DNA of 64,000 bases, from NCBI GenBank assembly GCA_019914995.1, contig CM034128.1, forward strand, positions 7,814,501-7,878,500. The letters are read 5' to 3'. Both the position numbers and the translations under genes were made by a program. Below are positions 48,906-61,630 of this stretch, in pieces. Each line of letters starts with the position of its first letter. Position 1 is the first letter of the stretch. This stretch comes from Acanthochlamys bracteata. Lineage: Eukaryota > Streptophyta > Magnoliopsida > Pandanales > Velloziaceae. The notes under the pieces were generated by a model. It made no database searches, was not told the origin of the DNA, and was given only the letters and a program-made list of their open reading frames with translations.

Positions 48906-49247
48906 TACGATAAAAGCCTCAGCAGCGACGTCAATGAAATAATAGAGAAGATTATCATGTATTCCATTTCATTGATGTAGACAACAATACATTCACCTTT
49001 TGCTTATATTCAGCGTGTACAACTGTCGGTGTGAAGAAGATAAAAAACGTTATTTGGACTTGCCGCGCAACAATCATAGAAGAATTGGCTTATTTTCTTG
49101 GTGTATAACAAAACAAATATACAGATACCAAAAACAAAAAGAAACGGGGGCCTTCAGAATCAGCAAACAGTGAAGTGCAGTCCGAGGAGTACGAGGTCAT
49201 TATAAGCATTGATGTAGATTACAGCAGGTAACATGTGGCATTTACAA

Positions 49248-52200
49248 TCAGACATTAATGTCTGATCTCCTTGTTCTAGTACCAATATCAGACAGTGAGG
49301 TTGTTGATGAATATCTGTGATAGCCGTAGTTGTCAGGTGTAGAAACTGGCTGTTGAGGATAGAGTGTCACTGGTGGAGAGAGGCTGTGTTGCGTAGGAAG
49401 CGGTGGAACAGTATTGTAACTGTGAGCTTCACCAGTTAAACTGCCCATGAAGGAAAAAGCAGAACTTCATATATAATATTAAGTAAACTTTAGCAGTTAA
49501 ACTGCAGGTGAGGGTGAGACTGCTAAAAAAGGATCCACAAATGAAAAAATAACTCATCCAAAATAGATTAGCTTTGCAGTGAAGTTCCAGAAGTGTATCC
49601 AAATTATAGGAGGAATGGAGGATTAACCTAGACTAATTAACATCTACCTTAGAGTACTGCAACTATGTCAGAACATCACCAAAGGAATTTCATTTCATGT
49701 TTCAATGCTGTGCCACCAGCATGGGAAGGGTTTGGCAGAAAAGTACCTCGCTTGAACTAGCAAGGTTTGTGATAGATGACGGCTCAAATAATTAATCAAG
49801 AATAAAAACTGCCCAGACATGGCAGTGTCGGATATCTCACAAAAGAAAAACAATATCTAAGCTGCAATGAAGTTTTTGTTTTGGGGTCCTATAAATTAAA
49901 ATCTGCACACACTATATTTATTCAAGAATATCCTAGTGCAATTAACATAGCTCAGACTGGCCAATAGCTGATGAAGCTTGCGCAGTTTGCATTTCTGTAT
50001 GTACACATACAATGCATATGTTCGCTTAAAACAACGCAATACTAGGAGGCACAAAGGGCTTCAATTGTCAGTTATTTATGTTATGCTTATCAAAGTATGT
50101 GAAAAGAGAAATTCCATTGTCAAATATGACCTCAACCATATAGTTAAGCATCTACCCTCTTATCACATGACATGAAAGAAATTTAAGTACTACCAGGATA
50201 ACTTATATTTTGTATATTTCAACTCAATAGATGCTAAAAAAAAAAGTCAGCCATGTAACAGATAGCAGACAGGAAGACAATTGCCATACTCAATTGATTT
50301 AATGGGAGAATCAGCTTTCAAGCATGGTTGTTTTAAATTCGGTAAAAAAGCAAGCACAAGCACACAGAAGGAACACTGCACATTCTGAACTCCGAAGAAT
50401 AGTATAAGCAGCAACTAAGCACATAAAATAAGGAATTTAGATATGTTCAAGCAATAGTAATGGAATTGTGAGATTTCAATTTAGTTAAACATTTACCTCC
50501 TCACTTTCGGGAAAAGTTGATCATCTTCGCTTGTGATTTCATCCGACCGGTGGACATTGCTCTCTAATGAAGACATAGGCCATAGACTCTGTGCAGGTAC
50601 TTCTCTGGAGAAGTATCTCCTTTTGATCAACTAAAAAAAAATTCTTTGTTAGCATCAGATGGAGGTACCTCCATTTGATCAACTGTGAAAATTTCTTATA
50701 AGCACTAGAAGTAAGTCATCCTCCAGACCAATAACAGCAGAACAGAGTACCAACCATGCGAAAAAAGTTCATTATAGCCTCCTTGTCATATTTTGCTCCT
50801 TTTGCAGCCTGTGGCCAACAGCCCAAGAAAGGAGCATTATGTTGATCTTGCCTTAGTATATACGCAAATAGAAATAAGGGAGCAATGCAAACAACAAAAG
50901 TCCTCCTAACATCAGTGATATTGTTTTAAGCACGTTATGATTACAAGAGTAGGAAAACAACTGAATTGAGCAAGCAATGAAATTCATGGGACGGAGGTTT
51001 TACAGCAAGAAGGCCTGTGCTCCCTGGAAAGCTTTCTGTAAGTGGGAGTTCTGCACTTGATGGAAGCAGGCCTTGCTTCTCAACCCACTGACGAGCAGCA
51101 TCAACAAGATTGCCACTACTTCCCATGTTCCCTTCAGCAGCAATATCAGTTTTGTTAGCAATAACAAGATAAGGAACAGGGAGACCTCCAGGACCCCCAG
51201 TTCCTAACGGAGCAGAAAAGGTTCCTGCTATTGCAATTTCAATTGCCCATTTCTGCAAGCTCGTCTTGGTCCTCCGTTGGGAGAGATCATGGACAAAAAT
51301 AACCCCTGGAACACAAAGAAAAGGAGTCCTTGAGGCTAAACTTTGATTCATATAAATAAGTTGACTTTTTCTTATAAAAATGTTACTAACAGAATAAGCA
51401 TTGTTAACTAGCTTAGGAAACACCAACAATGAGATGTTCGTCCTATGAAAGCCATTCAGGCACAAACAAGAAAATCTAGTTTCTCTGCAGCTTTTAGATC
51501 CCAAGAAGCCTACGAGTAGAAAAAAGGAGTTTTAACAAATATAAGCATCACAATTCCTCTTTGTAAAGTTCAAAGAAACAGGAAAATAAACAATCCTATT
51601 GAGCAAGAAATAAAGTAAATCATGATTTGCTTGAAGATGTTCCCTGTTAGAAGTTGCAAGCCCTTCTCTTGGTGGAGAAGGTACTTCTTATGTAGGAGAT
51701 AGCAGTAATGATGTGACTGCCATAGGTTTCAATGAACAGTAAAAATCAGGCTGCTATTTGTAAATTGACAAAAGAACATTATTTCGACTGTTTTCTGAAG
51801 AGTATAGACTGGTAAGAAGCTATGCTAAACAATATAACATTTTTTTCATAAACTTTGTCATCAGATATGAAGATAAATTTTTACTATTTGTCAGATAAAA
51901 GTGCTGCTAGCATAATCTATTAGTCATTATGATAACCTCCCTAAAGCCATTGAAACCACTATGAAGTATAATCAGACTACAAAGTCAATAAGCCACATAA
52001 TTTTCCAATATTGGATCAATGAGTTTGTGGCTATCATAAGACCAATATAGCAATCACTAAAGTCACTCTAGTAGCAAACAGTTTCGTGGTAATGAAAACC
52101 CCTTGTATAGTAGCACGCCTAATTTATGCTATTTTGTATCCTAAACATATTATCCTTCTGGTCTGCTCCCTATAAATGTAGTCCCAAAAGATAATACCTT

Positions 52201-54365
52201 TCTTCAACTCACTTTTCATGGTCTGATGGTATTCCAATTGCAAATTCTTGGTGAGTGAAGACATATAATCATGGGCCTTAAGCTAAACTCCAATATACAA
52301 TCGGTCCTTGAACCGGATATTGAAAGTAATTTGACCCTTAAACTGGAGGGCACGCCAATAAGACTTCCGTTAGAGAACTATGAGCAACACATACATTTAT
52401 TCCGGTACCAAAACTGAACCAGTAAATGAATCTTATTCAGCAGAGCAACAGCACAGTTACGACATTAGAGCAAGCATAGGAAGAAAATTACCCTTCCTCT
52501 TTTTGTCTATAATTTTGACCATAAGACAAATATGTATCCCATTTCTCTTTGCTTTTAGTTTAAGCATTTTAAAAGGATGAAGGAATTAAATCACACACGA
52601 CACATTCAGATTGGTGATTATTTCATGGACTGAATCGGGTAGTCATGCGGAAGAAACAAATTTGCATCTGCACCTTCCAAACCTATGAAATAAGCACTCA
52701 ATTAAGAATAGATGTAAATAACTCAATCTATATTATAGTAGTATGTAATAACAGATATAGATGCACATGAAATATTTTAAGATTTAAAAAATAGAACAAA
52801 TGTTATGAATTATCGGAGTACGATGCTCAAAGGGCAAATAGCAAACCAACCATCTCAATATAAGTTTAATCACATCACAACCACATGATCCACCTCTACA
52901 CATCTCAATGAAGGAATTTAAAATTTTAAACTTCACAGGTCATAGAATGAGATGTAGATGATAAAAAAGACAATCATTATGGTGTTCATCTGAAATTAAA
53001 ATTTGCATTTATTTCACATTTGAAGGGTGTTAGTTCTATGCTAAATATGCATAAAGAATAGCACATAAAGCATGCTAATATTTCACAAGCAAAAGTCCTT
53101 AAATGATAGTGAGGATGTTTCTGTGTACCATTAATTTGTGTGTAGAAGAGAGATCGACAATCCTTGTAGCGCTCATGTCCTGAAATATCCCATAGCTCAA
53201 CAAAGAAACCTCTTTCAGCGTCACCATTGATGCTATTAGAGGAGCTGCCCGAACTTGCACAAGTAATATGCTGACAGAAGATGTAAGACACTCATGAGAC
53301 CATCTATGGATCATAACATCAAAATAAAATAAAGAGCTAAGTTACCACCTTAACACCAACTTGGCACCCAACTGTAGGAGATGGGTGGGCTAGAGGCGAA
53401 CCTTTCACTATTAGATGAACAAGAGATGTTTTCCCCACACCTGTCAATAGAATAGCAAGTCTATATAGTTACCTTTTGGATTATAATCATAGATAAGGTG
53501 AACAAGATATTGGCAGAGTAGAAAAGCTGTAAACATTATGACATTCAACATCTGATTTAGCTATCATACCACCATGACTGTAATTGCCTTTTTTCCTTCA
53601 GCTCCATGCAATGGTGATTTGGTTTAAGCATTAAAAGTCACTCCTACGAAAATACTTATGAAGATATTTGTCTAATTCTCAAATAAGAATCTGTTTATCA
53701 TAGAAGCAATTATGAGACTACAACCTTACTTCCTATCTGAACCACAGGCCAGACCAAATTCAAAAGCAAGTGAACCAAAAGTTAGCACTAACATACAGCA
53801 AATTGGCCATAAAACCCGGAGGTTCACATATCATACTCCAACAATATAGATCTAATAAAACGATATAACTTCCATGTCATCAAGCCTAGAAGAGACCAAC
53901 CCCTTAGAGCCTCATCACCACATCACATAAAAAGCTGACCTCAAACCAAATCCCATCAGGTTCATTTCAAATGTAAGTGTGCATGAATTCATAATATCTC
54001 ATATCTAACATTCTGATTAAACAGACGAGTAGATCCCAAAGCTACTAGCTAAGCTGGAAACCCAAATTCCAACAATTACATATCTGCAAATTTTTGGATT
54101 ACAAGCAAAAATGCAATGAACCCAAATTACAAACTGAACTCCATCATTTCAACATTACAAGTGAGAAAATGCATTTGCTTTACCTGACAAACAAACGAAT
54201 TAACCAAATTCAATACAGAAACAAATTAAAAACAGAATCGCGTAGAAAAAAGAGTTGCCGAGTACCTGAATCACCAACAACGAGGACTCGGACCTGACCC
54301 ACCGGCGGTCCTCCGATACCGTTCTGATCCCTATCTTCTCGATTCCTCCCTCTCCAAAACATCAT
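49248..54365 (-). CDS. LIP1: LIP1-type small GTPase (light insensitive period 1), complete
   Basis: Seven exons: 54365-54266, 53440-53349, 53270-53129, 51305-51004, 50808-50755, 50630-50497 and 49440-49248, all GT-AG. They total 1,017 bases and encode 338 residues, close to Arabidopsis LIP1. Motifs: a P-loop GDSGVGKTS (31-39) spanning the exon 1-2 junction, G3 box WDISGHE (91-97) with His in place of the usual catalytic Gln, the family stretch VIFVHDLSQRRTKTSLQKWA (113-132), and G4 box NKTD (162-165). The tail reads YPQQPVSTPDNYGYHRYS and ends RRSDINV. There is no C-terminal Cys motif, so no prenylation is expected. In Arabidopsis, LIP1 is a plant-specific GTPase in nucleus and cytoplasm that sets circadian period in light and affects salt response. 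The start uses the first of two adjacent ATGs. It converges with BAG; the 54697-58903 element lies 332 bp upstream. Confidence 0.96.
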
Positions 54366-54696
54366 CTCGTACCAAACTCCCAAGCGAAGGAATCAATACG
54401 GAACATTGCAGCAGAGATGTTTCATAACTTACTGCAGAAGCAAAACCACAAACACGTCTTGAGCAACAGATAGACGGATAGATAGGCACCTATCGAGGTA
54501 GACTGCTTTCGTAATTTGTTTCTTCAGTTTGGTTGAGTTCTGAGTTGAAGAAGAAGATTGATTGATTCAGAAAGCGGGATCTGAGAAATTGAGCGTGTAC
54601 ACTATGGAAGGAAGGTCTGACAGAGAGAATGGTGAGCTTTCGGGGTTTTTTGTCTTTTCCTTCATTTTTTATGATATTTTTATGGAGCTATACTAA
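54366..54696 (-). promoter_or_regulatory. LIP1 leader and remaining proximal promoter
   Basis: Only 331 bases separate the LIP1 start codon from the edge of the PIF-type element. This segment holds leader-like sequence up to about 54620. I could not assign a TATA box with confidence. Confidence 0.4.
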
Positions 54697-55377
54697 GGTC
54701 ATGTTTGGGAGTGCTTATTTTTTGCTAGTGTTTGGCATGTTGGCAACGCGTGCTTATGGCCAAAATAAGTTGCTTGTTGTGCTCTAAAAAAAAGCATCAC
54801 AACGATGCTTCTCAGAAAAGCAGCACGGAGCTTATCTTCTCCTGAGTTTGTAAAAGACATCTTTACTTATATTAAGTTCAAATAATTACAACACTTATAA
54901 ACTCTTTTACTATTTTTACTCTCTTATCTATCGCTCATTTCTCACTCTCTCCTGCGCTCGCTCGGCTCTTCTCCGCTTTCCCTCCCCTCCCCCCTTCCTT
55001 CTCTCGATCTCTTCATTCCTAACGCCGGTCGTTGTAGTATCTTTCTTTATCCGTCTTCTACTCATTCTTTGATATATCTGTAGTTGTCAATTTGTATTCC
55101 TTCTCAAAGCTATCATCATCTTCTTCTTCTGCTCTCGCTGCCGCAAAACTCTAACTCATTCTCCGATTATTGCTAGATCTGACGTTTTTCTTCTCACCCG
55201 CGAGATCTCGATCTTCACCGTCTCTACTATAGATCGGTTCTCGTCGGAGTTTTCGTCTGTTCCCCACCAGTCGATCCAAGAACTCGACATCTCAGTTGCA
55301 GACTGCTTCATTTTCTCTCTTCTCTTTCTAATTAATCTCCCCCGCCGCCGTTTCTCCACCGATTATTCTCCGGCGAT

Positions 55378-55842
55378 GAGCTACAGAGCACTCGAACTGA
55401 TGGGTCTCACGAACTCCTCTTGCTGCCTGATGGGAAGAAGAACAAGCATCGCGGTAGAGCCAACATAAACATGTTTGTTCTTCCTTTTCATATTTTTTCC
55501 TTTTCGTAATTTTTAGTTAATTTTGGTGATTATTGTTTTAGAATGAATGAAATTTTGCTACGATTCTCACTGAGTATTTAGGTGATTAGTGTTTGATAGT
55601 AATTAAGTTTTTTTTTGTTTTTATTTTTGTAAGTGCTGGTTATTGATTCTTCTTCTTTTCCCCTTTTTTTGTGTCTTTTTGGTGTTAGGCCGATGGAGAT
55701 AAGTAGTAAGATGCGTGTCGGTTAATTCCGGAAGGTCATCCAAGTGCCAAAAAAAGTGTCTTTCGATCCAACTTCTTTGTGCATTTCTTTACATGTGAGT
55801 TATATGAACATGTCTTTGTAAGGAATCCTATAGTTAGCCTAA
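55378..55842 (+). pseudogene. Partial, intron-containing RRP36 copy
   Basis: It matches the RRP36 gene from the middle of exon 2 into intron 3. Exon-2-like 55378-55472 differs from the parent at about 8 of 95 bases. The intron is retained (55473-55688), including CTTCTTCTTTT and GTGTCTTTTTGGTG blocks. Exon-3-like 55689-55755 and intron-3-like sequence extend to about 55842. Changes include an in-frame TAA at 55723-55725, where the parent has CGA (VGRFRE), and Lys to Ile in RANKN. Retention of introns shows DNA-level copying. It lies on the strand opposite to the parent and inside the candidate PIF element. Confidence 0.92.
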
Positions 55843-56161
55843 AGAGCAAATGTAGAGTACTTTCTTTAGGATTACTTGATATTAGTTTGATAATAGAGAG
55901 CAGAAATGTGTAAAATAAATGTATGATCACTTAATATTAGTTTGATCAGTCCTTAGGCTTTATTGAAACATGGTTGTTGAAACATGATTATTAGTATACA
56001 TGGTTATTCATTCTAACAGTTATGTATTTAATTATTGTGGTTAGTTTCATATTGCTGTATTTATTTTATTAGTTATGTATCCAGGTAGGAAGTATATGAA
56101 GTATCTCTATGTATTTATATTTATTTTTAGGTTAAGCATCTGTATGTATGTTGTTACAGCA

Positions 56162-56236
56162 GCAATGCTGAAGAGAATTCTTCAACTAATGAGTGTTAAG
56201 GGATTGAGTATAGCTCACATCAAAGGCCACCTTCAG
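56162..56236 (+). pseudogene. GARP/G2-like (MYB-related) DNA-binding domain exon fragment
   Basis: After a TTGTTACAG acceptor-like site the frame reads AMLKRILQLMSVKGLSIAHI then KGHLQ. This closely resembles the second half of the plant GARP domain (family pattern ATPKLVLQLM.VKGLSIAHVKSHLQ). In family genes an intron commonly follows HLQ; here no GT donor follows and the frame soon ends. The first half of the domain was not found nearby. It is best read as a captured, non-functional fragment. Confidence 0.75.
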
Positions 56237-57344
56237 ATATGTATGTATATGTATCTAGCTCTATGCATTTAACAATTTCCTTCTCTTTAGATCTGATCAT
56301 TAATTAGATGTGTTGAACATTAATTGTTTGCCAAGCTCTGTTACTTACGTTTAATTGGGTCTTTAATTTGGTAGAATCAACCCCAAAAACTAGCTTAAAA
56401 GGTGAGGGTGCCTAAACACCCATAACAAAAATTTTAAATGTTTACTGTAAGGAAACAATTGTTGAATTGATTGTTAATTTTTTTAAAGAAATTGGGAATT
56501 GTACTTATTGTTTTCTGTTAGCTAAGTGTATATATGTGGAGTGGAGTTGTTTGCTGCAGCTCCAATTGGTTAATTAACCTAGCTAGTATGCGTTCAACAC
56601 TTCTATTAATCTCTAGAAGTTGAAAACTAATATGCATGCAGTCCCTAGAAATCAACGAAATATAATTGAAGAAGCAATTATATGATGCATCCTTTGAAAC
56701 TTAGCTACCTGTAGTGGATAGTGGAAGCTACTTGAAAGCGAGTCATGAGTTTGCAAGATCTAACAGCATGCATAAGTCATTCAGGAATTATTTTTCAACT
56801 TTCATGCTTCCTATTAATACAAATCATCATTAGAGAAAAGGAACTATAGAAACAATAGGAACAGATCAGTTTAGCAATGGAAGACTTACGATTTGTTTTT
56901 TCCCCTCTAGGATAGCTTATGTATCAGCTGTAACATTTCACAGTCTTTCGTTTTTATAAATTATATATGCATGATTTCTGTAGGCTCTTTAGTTTTAGAG
57001 AAAGTAGGGAAGTAGATAAAAAAGAAAATGCAAGCTTCTACTTCTTTATGTATTTGGTTGGGAGGGGCATTCGAAGGAAAGCAAAGATTTTCCTTTCATA
57101 TACAATTTGAAATCCTCTGTTTAAGAGAGTGAACAAAAAGAAAAACATGTTTTTTTTTTTTTTTTTTTCTTTTTAAAGTTATTTTCAATCTATCATTTCA
57201 TTTTTTTCTTTTTTCTTTCGTCTAAGCATGGCGTTGTTATTATTTTCAAGATGGCAATATAACGCAGATGAGAAGTGCCCTTGATTTTCTATTTGTTGTC
57301 TTTGTATCCATATGTTCAAAATAGAATTTTCAAGCTGGTATAAT

Positions 57345-57491
57345 ATGGCGAGGTTCTTGATTCTGATGCTTGGTCTGTGCATCTTCGAAAGTGCTTATGG
57401 TTTTGGCAGCTACTACAAAGTGCAAGCAGATAAAGCGGTGCAAGAAAATACTGATATGCTATTCTTTGTGCATCAAGTTCTGCCTGCTTAA
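57345..57491 (+). CDS. Small open frame of unknown function
   Basis: It is a 48-codon frame starting MARFLILMLGLCIFESAYG, which resembles a signal peptide, and ending FFVHQVLPA. It may be part of another captured exon or chance. The opposite strand is also open here (57525-57316). No family was recognised. Confidence 0.2.
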   Translation: MARFLILMLGLCIFESAYGFGSYYKVQADKAVQENTDMLFFVHQVLPA

Positions 57492-58906
57492 GGCACTTGA
57501 AGTCAACGGTTTTCTTCAACAGCATCTTTAAAGGTCTTCTTCAACGGCATCTTTGTAATAACTAGCAGCTTGTAATTTTTGTAAATGGATCTTAGCATCT
57601 TTTAAGCAGTAGTGTATCAGTTAGCTAAAACAGTTAGCTTGAACAACCTTATGTTGGATGCTTATATGAGCTGAAATAGTTATATATTTATATGTTTATA
57701 TGTGCTCACTGTTTTGGATGCATTGCTATGTTGATTGTTATTTTTATTGCTATGCATGCTGTATGTTTAATGGTGCTCACTCTTTTGCCTATTCAAATTG
57801 CATTAACGATCATTTTTGTAGTTTCTAAGCTTTACCTGATGTGAGTTTGAAATAAAAAAGCATTGTTTAATTTGAAACAAAAGAGCATTTTTGTAGTTGC
57901 TTGAGTGGTCACAACTAATAGTCAGAAGTCAAAGAATAACAAGCTACCAACAAAAGAGCCATTGTCTAGTTTAAGGTTTTTTACTAATAAGAATTAGAAT
58001 TAGAATTAAGCTATAGCAAAAGTCCATTACACTTGTATTTTGATATGGTTGGAATTGCATGAGAAGTTCTATGTTTTGAACAAGGTTACATATTGAGATA
58101 TATGAAATTATTTTTTGATTGTAAAAATGATTATTTTTGAGCAAGGTTACATGGTGAGACATATCAAATTATTTTTTATTGTAAAACTTAATTTTTTATT
58201 TTTGCAAATTACTTTTTCTGCATAGTATAGTTATATACTAATCATTGTTATTTTTGAAATAAATTACTTTGATTGTTATTGTTTATAAATATATTATTAC
58301 AAAATAATAAATAATTATAAATATTATTATTAAAATATTAAATAAAATATTTTTAAAATATGTTATAAAATTAATTTTCAAAAGATAGATAATACCTGAA
58401 AATAAATTCAAAAATTTAATAATATATCATTTATTAAAAAAATAATTAAATTTTGATAATATATCGATTATTATATATCTAAGGGCACTTTGATAAAAAT
58501 ATTATTAAATAAAATAACAATAATATATTTATTAAAGGATTTGTAAATATTATTATAAAAAATATTTACAAAAAAATATTTAAAAAATATGTTATAAAAT
58601 TAATTTTCGAAAGACTAGATAATACATAAAAATAAATTCATAAATTTAATAATACATCGTATATTATATACTTAAGAGCATTTCAGTCATTGTATATTTT
58701 ATTTATTTATAAGCACAAGATTAGCTAAACATATCTTTAATTTTCTTTTATGAAAAGCTTTAAACAGTAAAATTTATCCAAACAGAATTCAATAAGAAGC
58801 AGCTTTTTCAGTAAAAAAGCACCAGCCGCTTTTTTCAGCAAAAGCACATTAACAGCAGCTTTTGAATGAAAGCTCTAAATTTTAAGCTTAGCCAAATATG
58901 CCCTAA

Positions 58907-61630
58907 GTTACTAACAATACGTTTCGAAAAAGCTAATGTGAAAATTTGAGGAACTTCAAAAAGGATTAAAATGTTTAATTTAGTGTCATTTTTTATTTAA
59001 AAATCATTCACTTTTGAAATAAATAATCCATCGGATATCTATTTAATGAAACTATCTTATTAGAGCGTGTTTTAAATGCTTGAATTTTTAGTTTTTTCCA
59101 TCAGAATAAAAATTTTAAATACTTTACAAATTTCAAATATCAAATATAAACTTAATCAGAACTACATTTCAAAATTATTATACTTCACTTTCAACCCACA
59201 TTTAAAAAATAAAAGTTATATTTCATTCTAATTTATTTAAAAAAATAATTAAATATAAAAATTAAATCACTTCTATTTTTTTTTTTAAAACACTTTACTT
59301 CTATTTTTACTTTCGCAAAATTTAGTGTATTCATGCTCTGAGTAGCTAGAAAACAATTGTGGTAGATGAAGAATGGATCAATTATTGTTTTATTTTTTTA
59401 GCCAAAAGTAAGAAGAAAAAATATAGAATATAAAAGACAATTTAGATGTATTTTTAAAAAGGTATGATAAAAAAAATATAAACAATGGTAGCGTATTATG
59501 ACTTTTTGTTAAAAGAACATTTTTGGATGAACATAAGAATTACTATTATATTATTATAAGTGTCTGAAAACTAGTATATTTGTCTTCACTGTACAAATAA
59601 AATACCTATGTTGCATACAGTTATCACATAAAAATTAATTTTTTATACTATTAAATTGGAATAGAAAGCAGTTTAAATATAAATTTGGAGTTCTTATAAA
59701 TTTATTGTTTTCAAGTACTCATTTACATGTGTAGAAGTAAGTTTCTTAAAAATAAATCTTTTAAAAAGTAAATTATTAAAAATATATATTTTTAAAATTA
59801 AATTTACAAAATTAAACATAAAAATTAATGAAAAATAAGTTTCTAATTAAAAAAAGTCACTTTAGAATGTATAATTTTGAAAAGAATTTAATTCAAATTA
59901 TCTTGAAAAGATTTTTAGAAATTTAATATGAGAAATTCATTTTCCCATATTTAGTTCACTGTCATATGAAGAAATAAGATTGCTGCAAATAAGAAAAATC
60001 TGAATTACTATGTAAGGAGGAGGTGGTAATTTAAATTTCTAATAATATTACTTACGTTATTACTATTTATTTACCCAAAATACCATTATTTTTTTCTATT
60101 CATTCTTTTTCTTTTTAGAGTCATTGTTCATTCCCTTCCACGCGTCTAGATCTCCCTTGCTCGATCTTCTTCCCCCTGACAATCTCTTTCGCTTCTCTGC
60201 TACCTTCTTCCCTCTCTACCATCAAACTCTGCCGATCTCCTTAGCGTTAACAAGTGTGAGTTTCTTTTCCACTTGATCTTTTAAGTCTTTGATTGATGTG
60301 TGGAAAAATTTTGATCTTAATGAGTTAAGGATGACATTTGTTGTACATTGTAGAAAAGTAATTATGAACTGATTGTCTTTGGTATGTTTTGTTTGGACTA
60401 ACATGAAAAAAATTTATTTGTTTGTGAGAACCTTTGCTACTGAGTTGAGTTTAAATCTTAACTGCTTTTGTTTGTTAAATATCTTTTTAATTGAATATTT
60501 TACCAAGTTTTTAGGAAAAATAAAAAATAATTTTGTGTTGATCTTGAAGGATGTAGTTGCTTAAAGATGATTTAAAGTTTGATTGACCGCACCAGTGGTG
60601 TTGTTATGGATCACGGCCCATTCTTACTAGTTTTAAGTTAAGTATTTTTTCTGTTCTTGAGCTTTTAATTAGCTTTACTCTTGCTTTTGTAATACTTCAA
60701 TGGGAGGAATATAGGGTGTACACAAGCAGTGTTCGAAAAGCTATGGAATTCTTATGATTTTGAATTCCACTAATGTTGTGTTGCATTTGGAACTATATTA
60801 GCTGGTCTCTTTGATCTAGAGAGACTATCATATTGATACGTATTTAATGGTTAAGGAAAACTGAATGTCGCAAGTCTTAGCATTTGATGGTTAACATATG
60901 TCATCTTAATTGTTGTTAATAGCAATGATATTCTACAATTGAATATTAATATTCTACTATTATTGTTAACTAATTTATCTTTTGTTTGGCTATCAAATAT
61001 GGTTATTCAATATAGCAGTTAGTAATAAAGTTTTGATTGCTTACTACTAATTATTTCTTTATGCGTTTAGATAATTAAATGTCTTTACTTTGATAACTAA
61101 ATTGACCTTATAATTACTTTTTAACTTATGTTTCTAATAGACCAAAATAGATCAAGTTTCAGTCCATTATATAAAATTTTTTAATTAAAATCATAATCAC
61201 TATTAAGCATTACCAGTTTCTTAGGATGAATAACATGGGAGCAAGTATTCTAAGTTTAAAGAATATGACATTTTTAAAATCATGCAACCTAATATAAAAA
61301 AATAATATTTACTACTAATTTGATATGTGTAGAGAATACACAAACAGACAGAATCTCCTTTTACAATTATATAATCTATTATAGTTTGAGGCTAGATTGA
61401 AATCATATTAAAAGTAAGGTAAATAAAAGAGATTTGTGAAGAGAGAGAGACAATTATTACATGCTGTTACAATATTACATCATATTTTTTCAAAAAGTTC
61501 GAACTTGTACGTGAATATTCTATTGATGCATGAAAATATTACAAAGTACTAATACAATCTTAACACATTGAACATAAAATTAATGTATAATGATAAATTA
61601 ACGTTTATATGAATTTTTTTGTAGTAGAAT
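58907..61630. other. AT-rich stretch before the PIF/Harbinger transposase remnant
   Basis: No gene was recognised. The 60110-60250 part is pyrimidine-rich with higher G+C and looks like a 5' leader, possibly of the decayed transposon that follows. Open frames at 60222-60564 have no motif. Confidence 0.4.

Larger units (their letters stand above)
54697..58903. mobile_element. Candidate gene-capturing PIF/Harbinger-type (Pack) element
   Basis: The left end GGTCATGTTTGG and the right end, read on the other strand as GGGCATATTTGG, are imperfect inverted termini, followed at similar distance by GCTTA on both sides. TAA flanks both edges (54694-54696 and 58904-58906), the duplication expected of PIF/Harbinger insertion. 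Subterminal regions carry AAAAGCAGC and GCAGCTTTT motifs in opposite orientation. The 4,207-bp interior has no transposase. It holds a leader-like pyrimidine-rich region (54940-55375), a partial RRP36 copy with its intron (55378-55842), a GARP-domain exon fragment (56162-56236) and a small open frame (57345-57491). Termini are short and diverged, so the boundaries are a hypothesis. Confidence 0.55.

Noticed and set aside
55156..55359. 67-codon Arg-rich minus-strand open frame
   Set aside because: Composition-driven frame opposite a pyrimidine-rich leader-like segment, with no motif.
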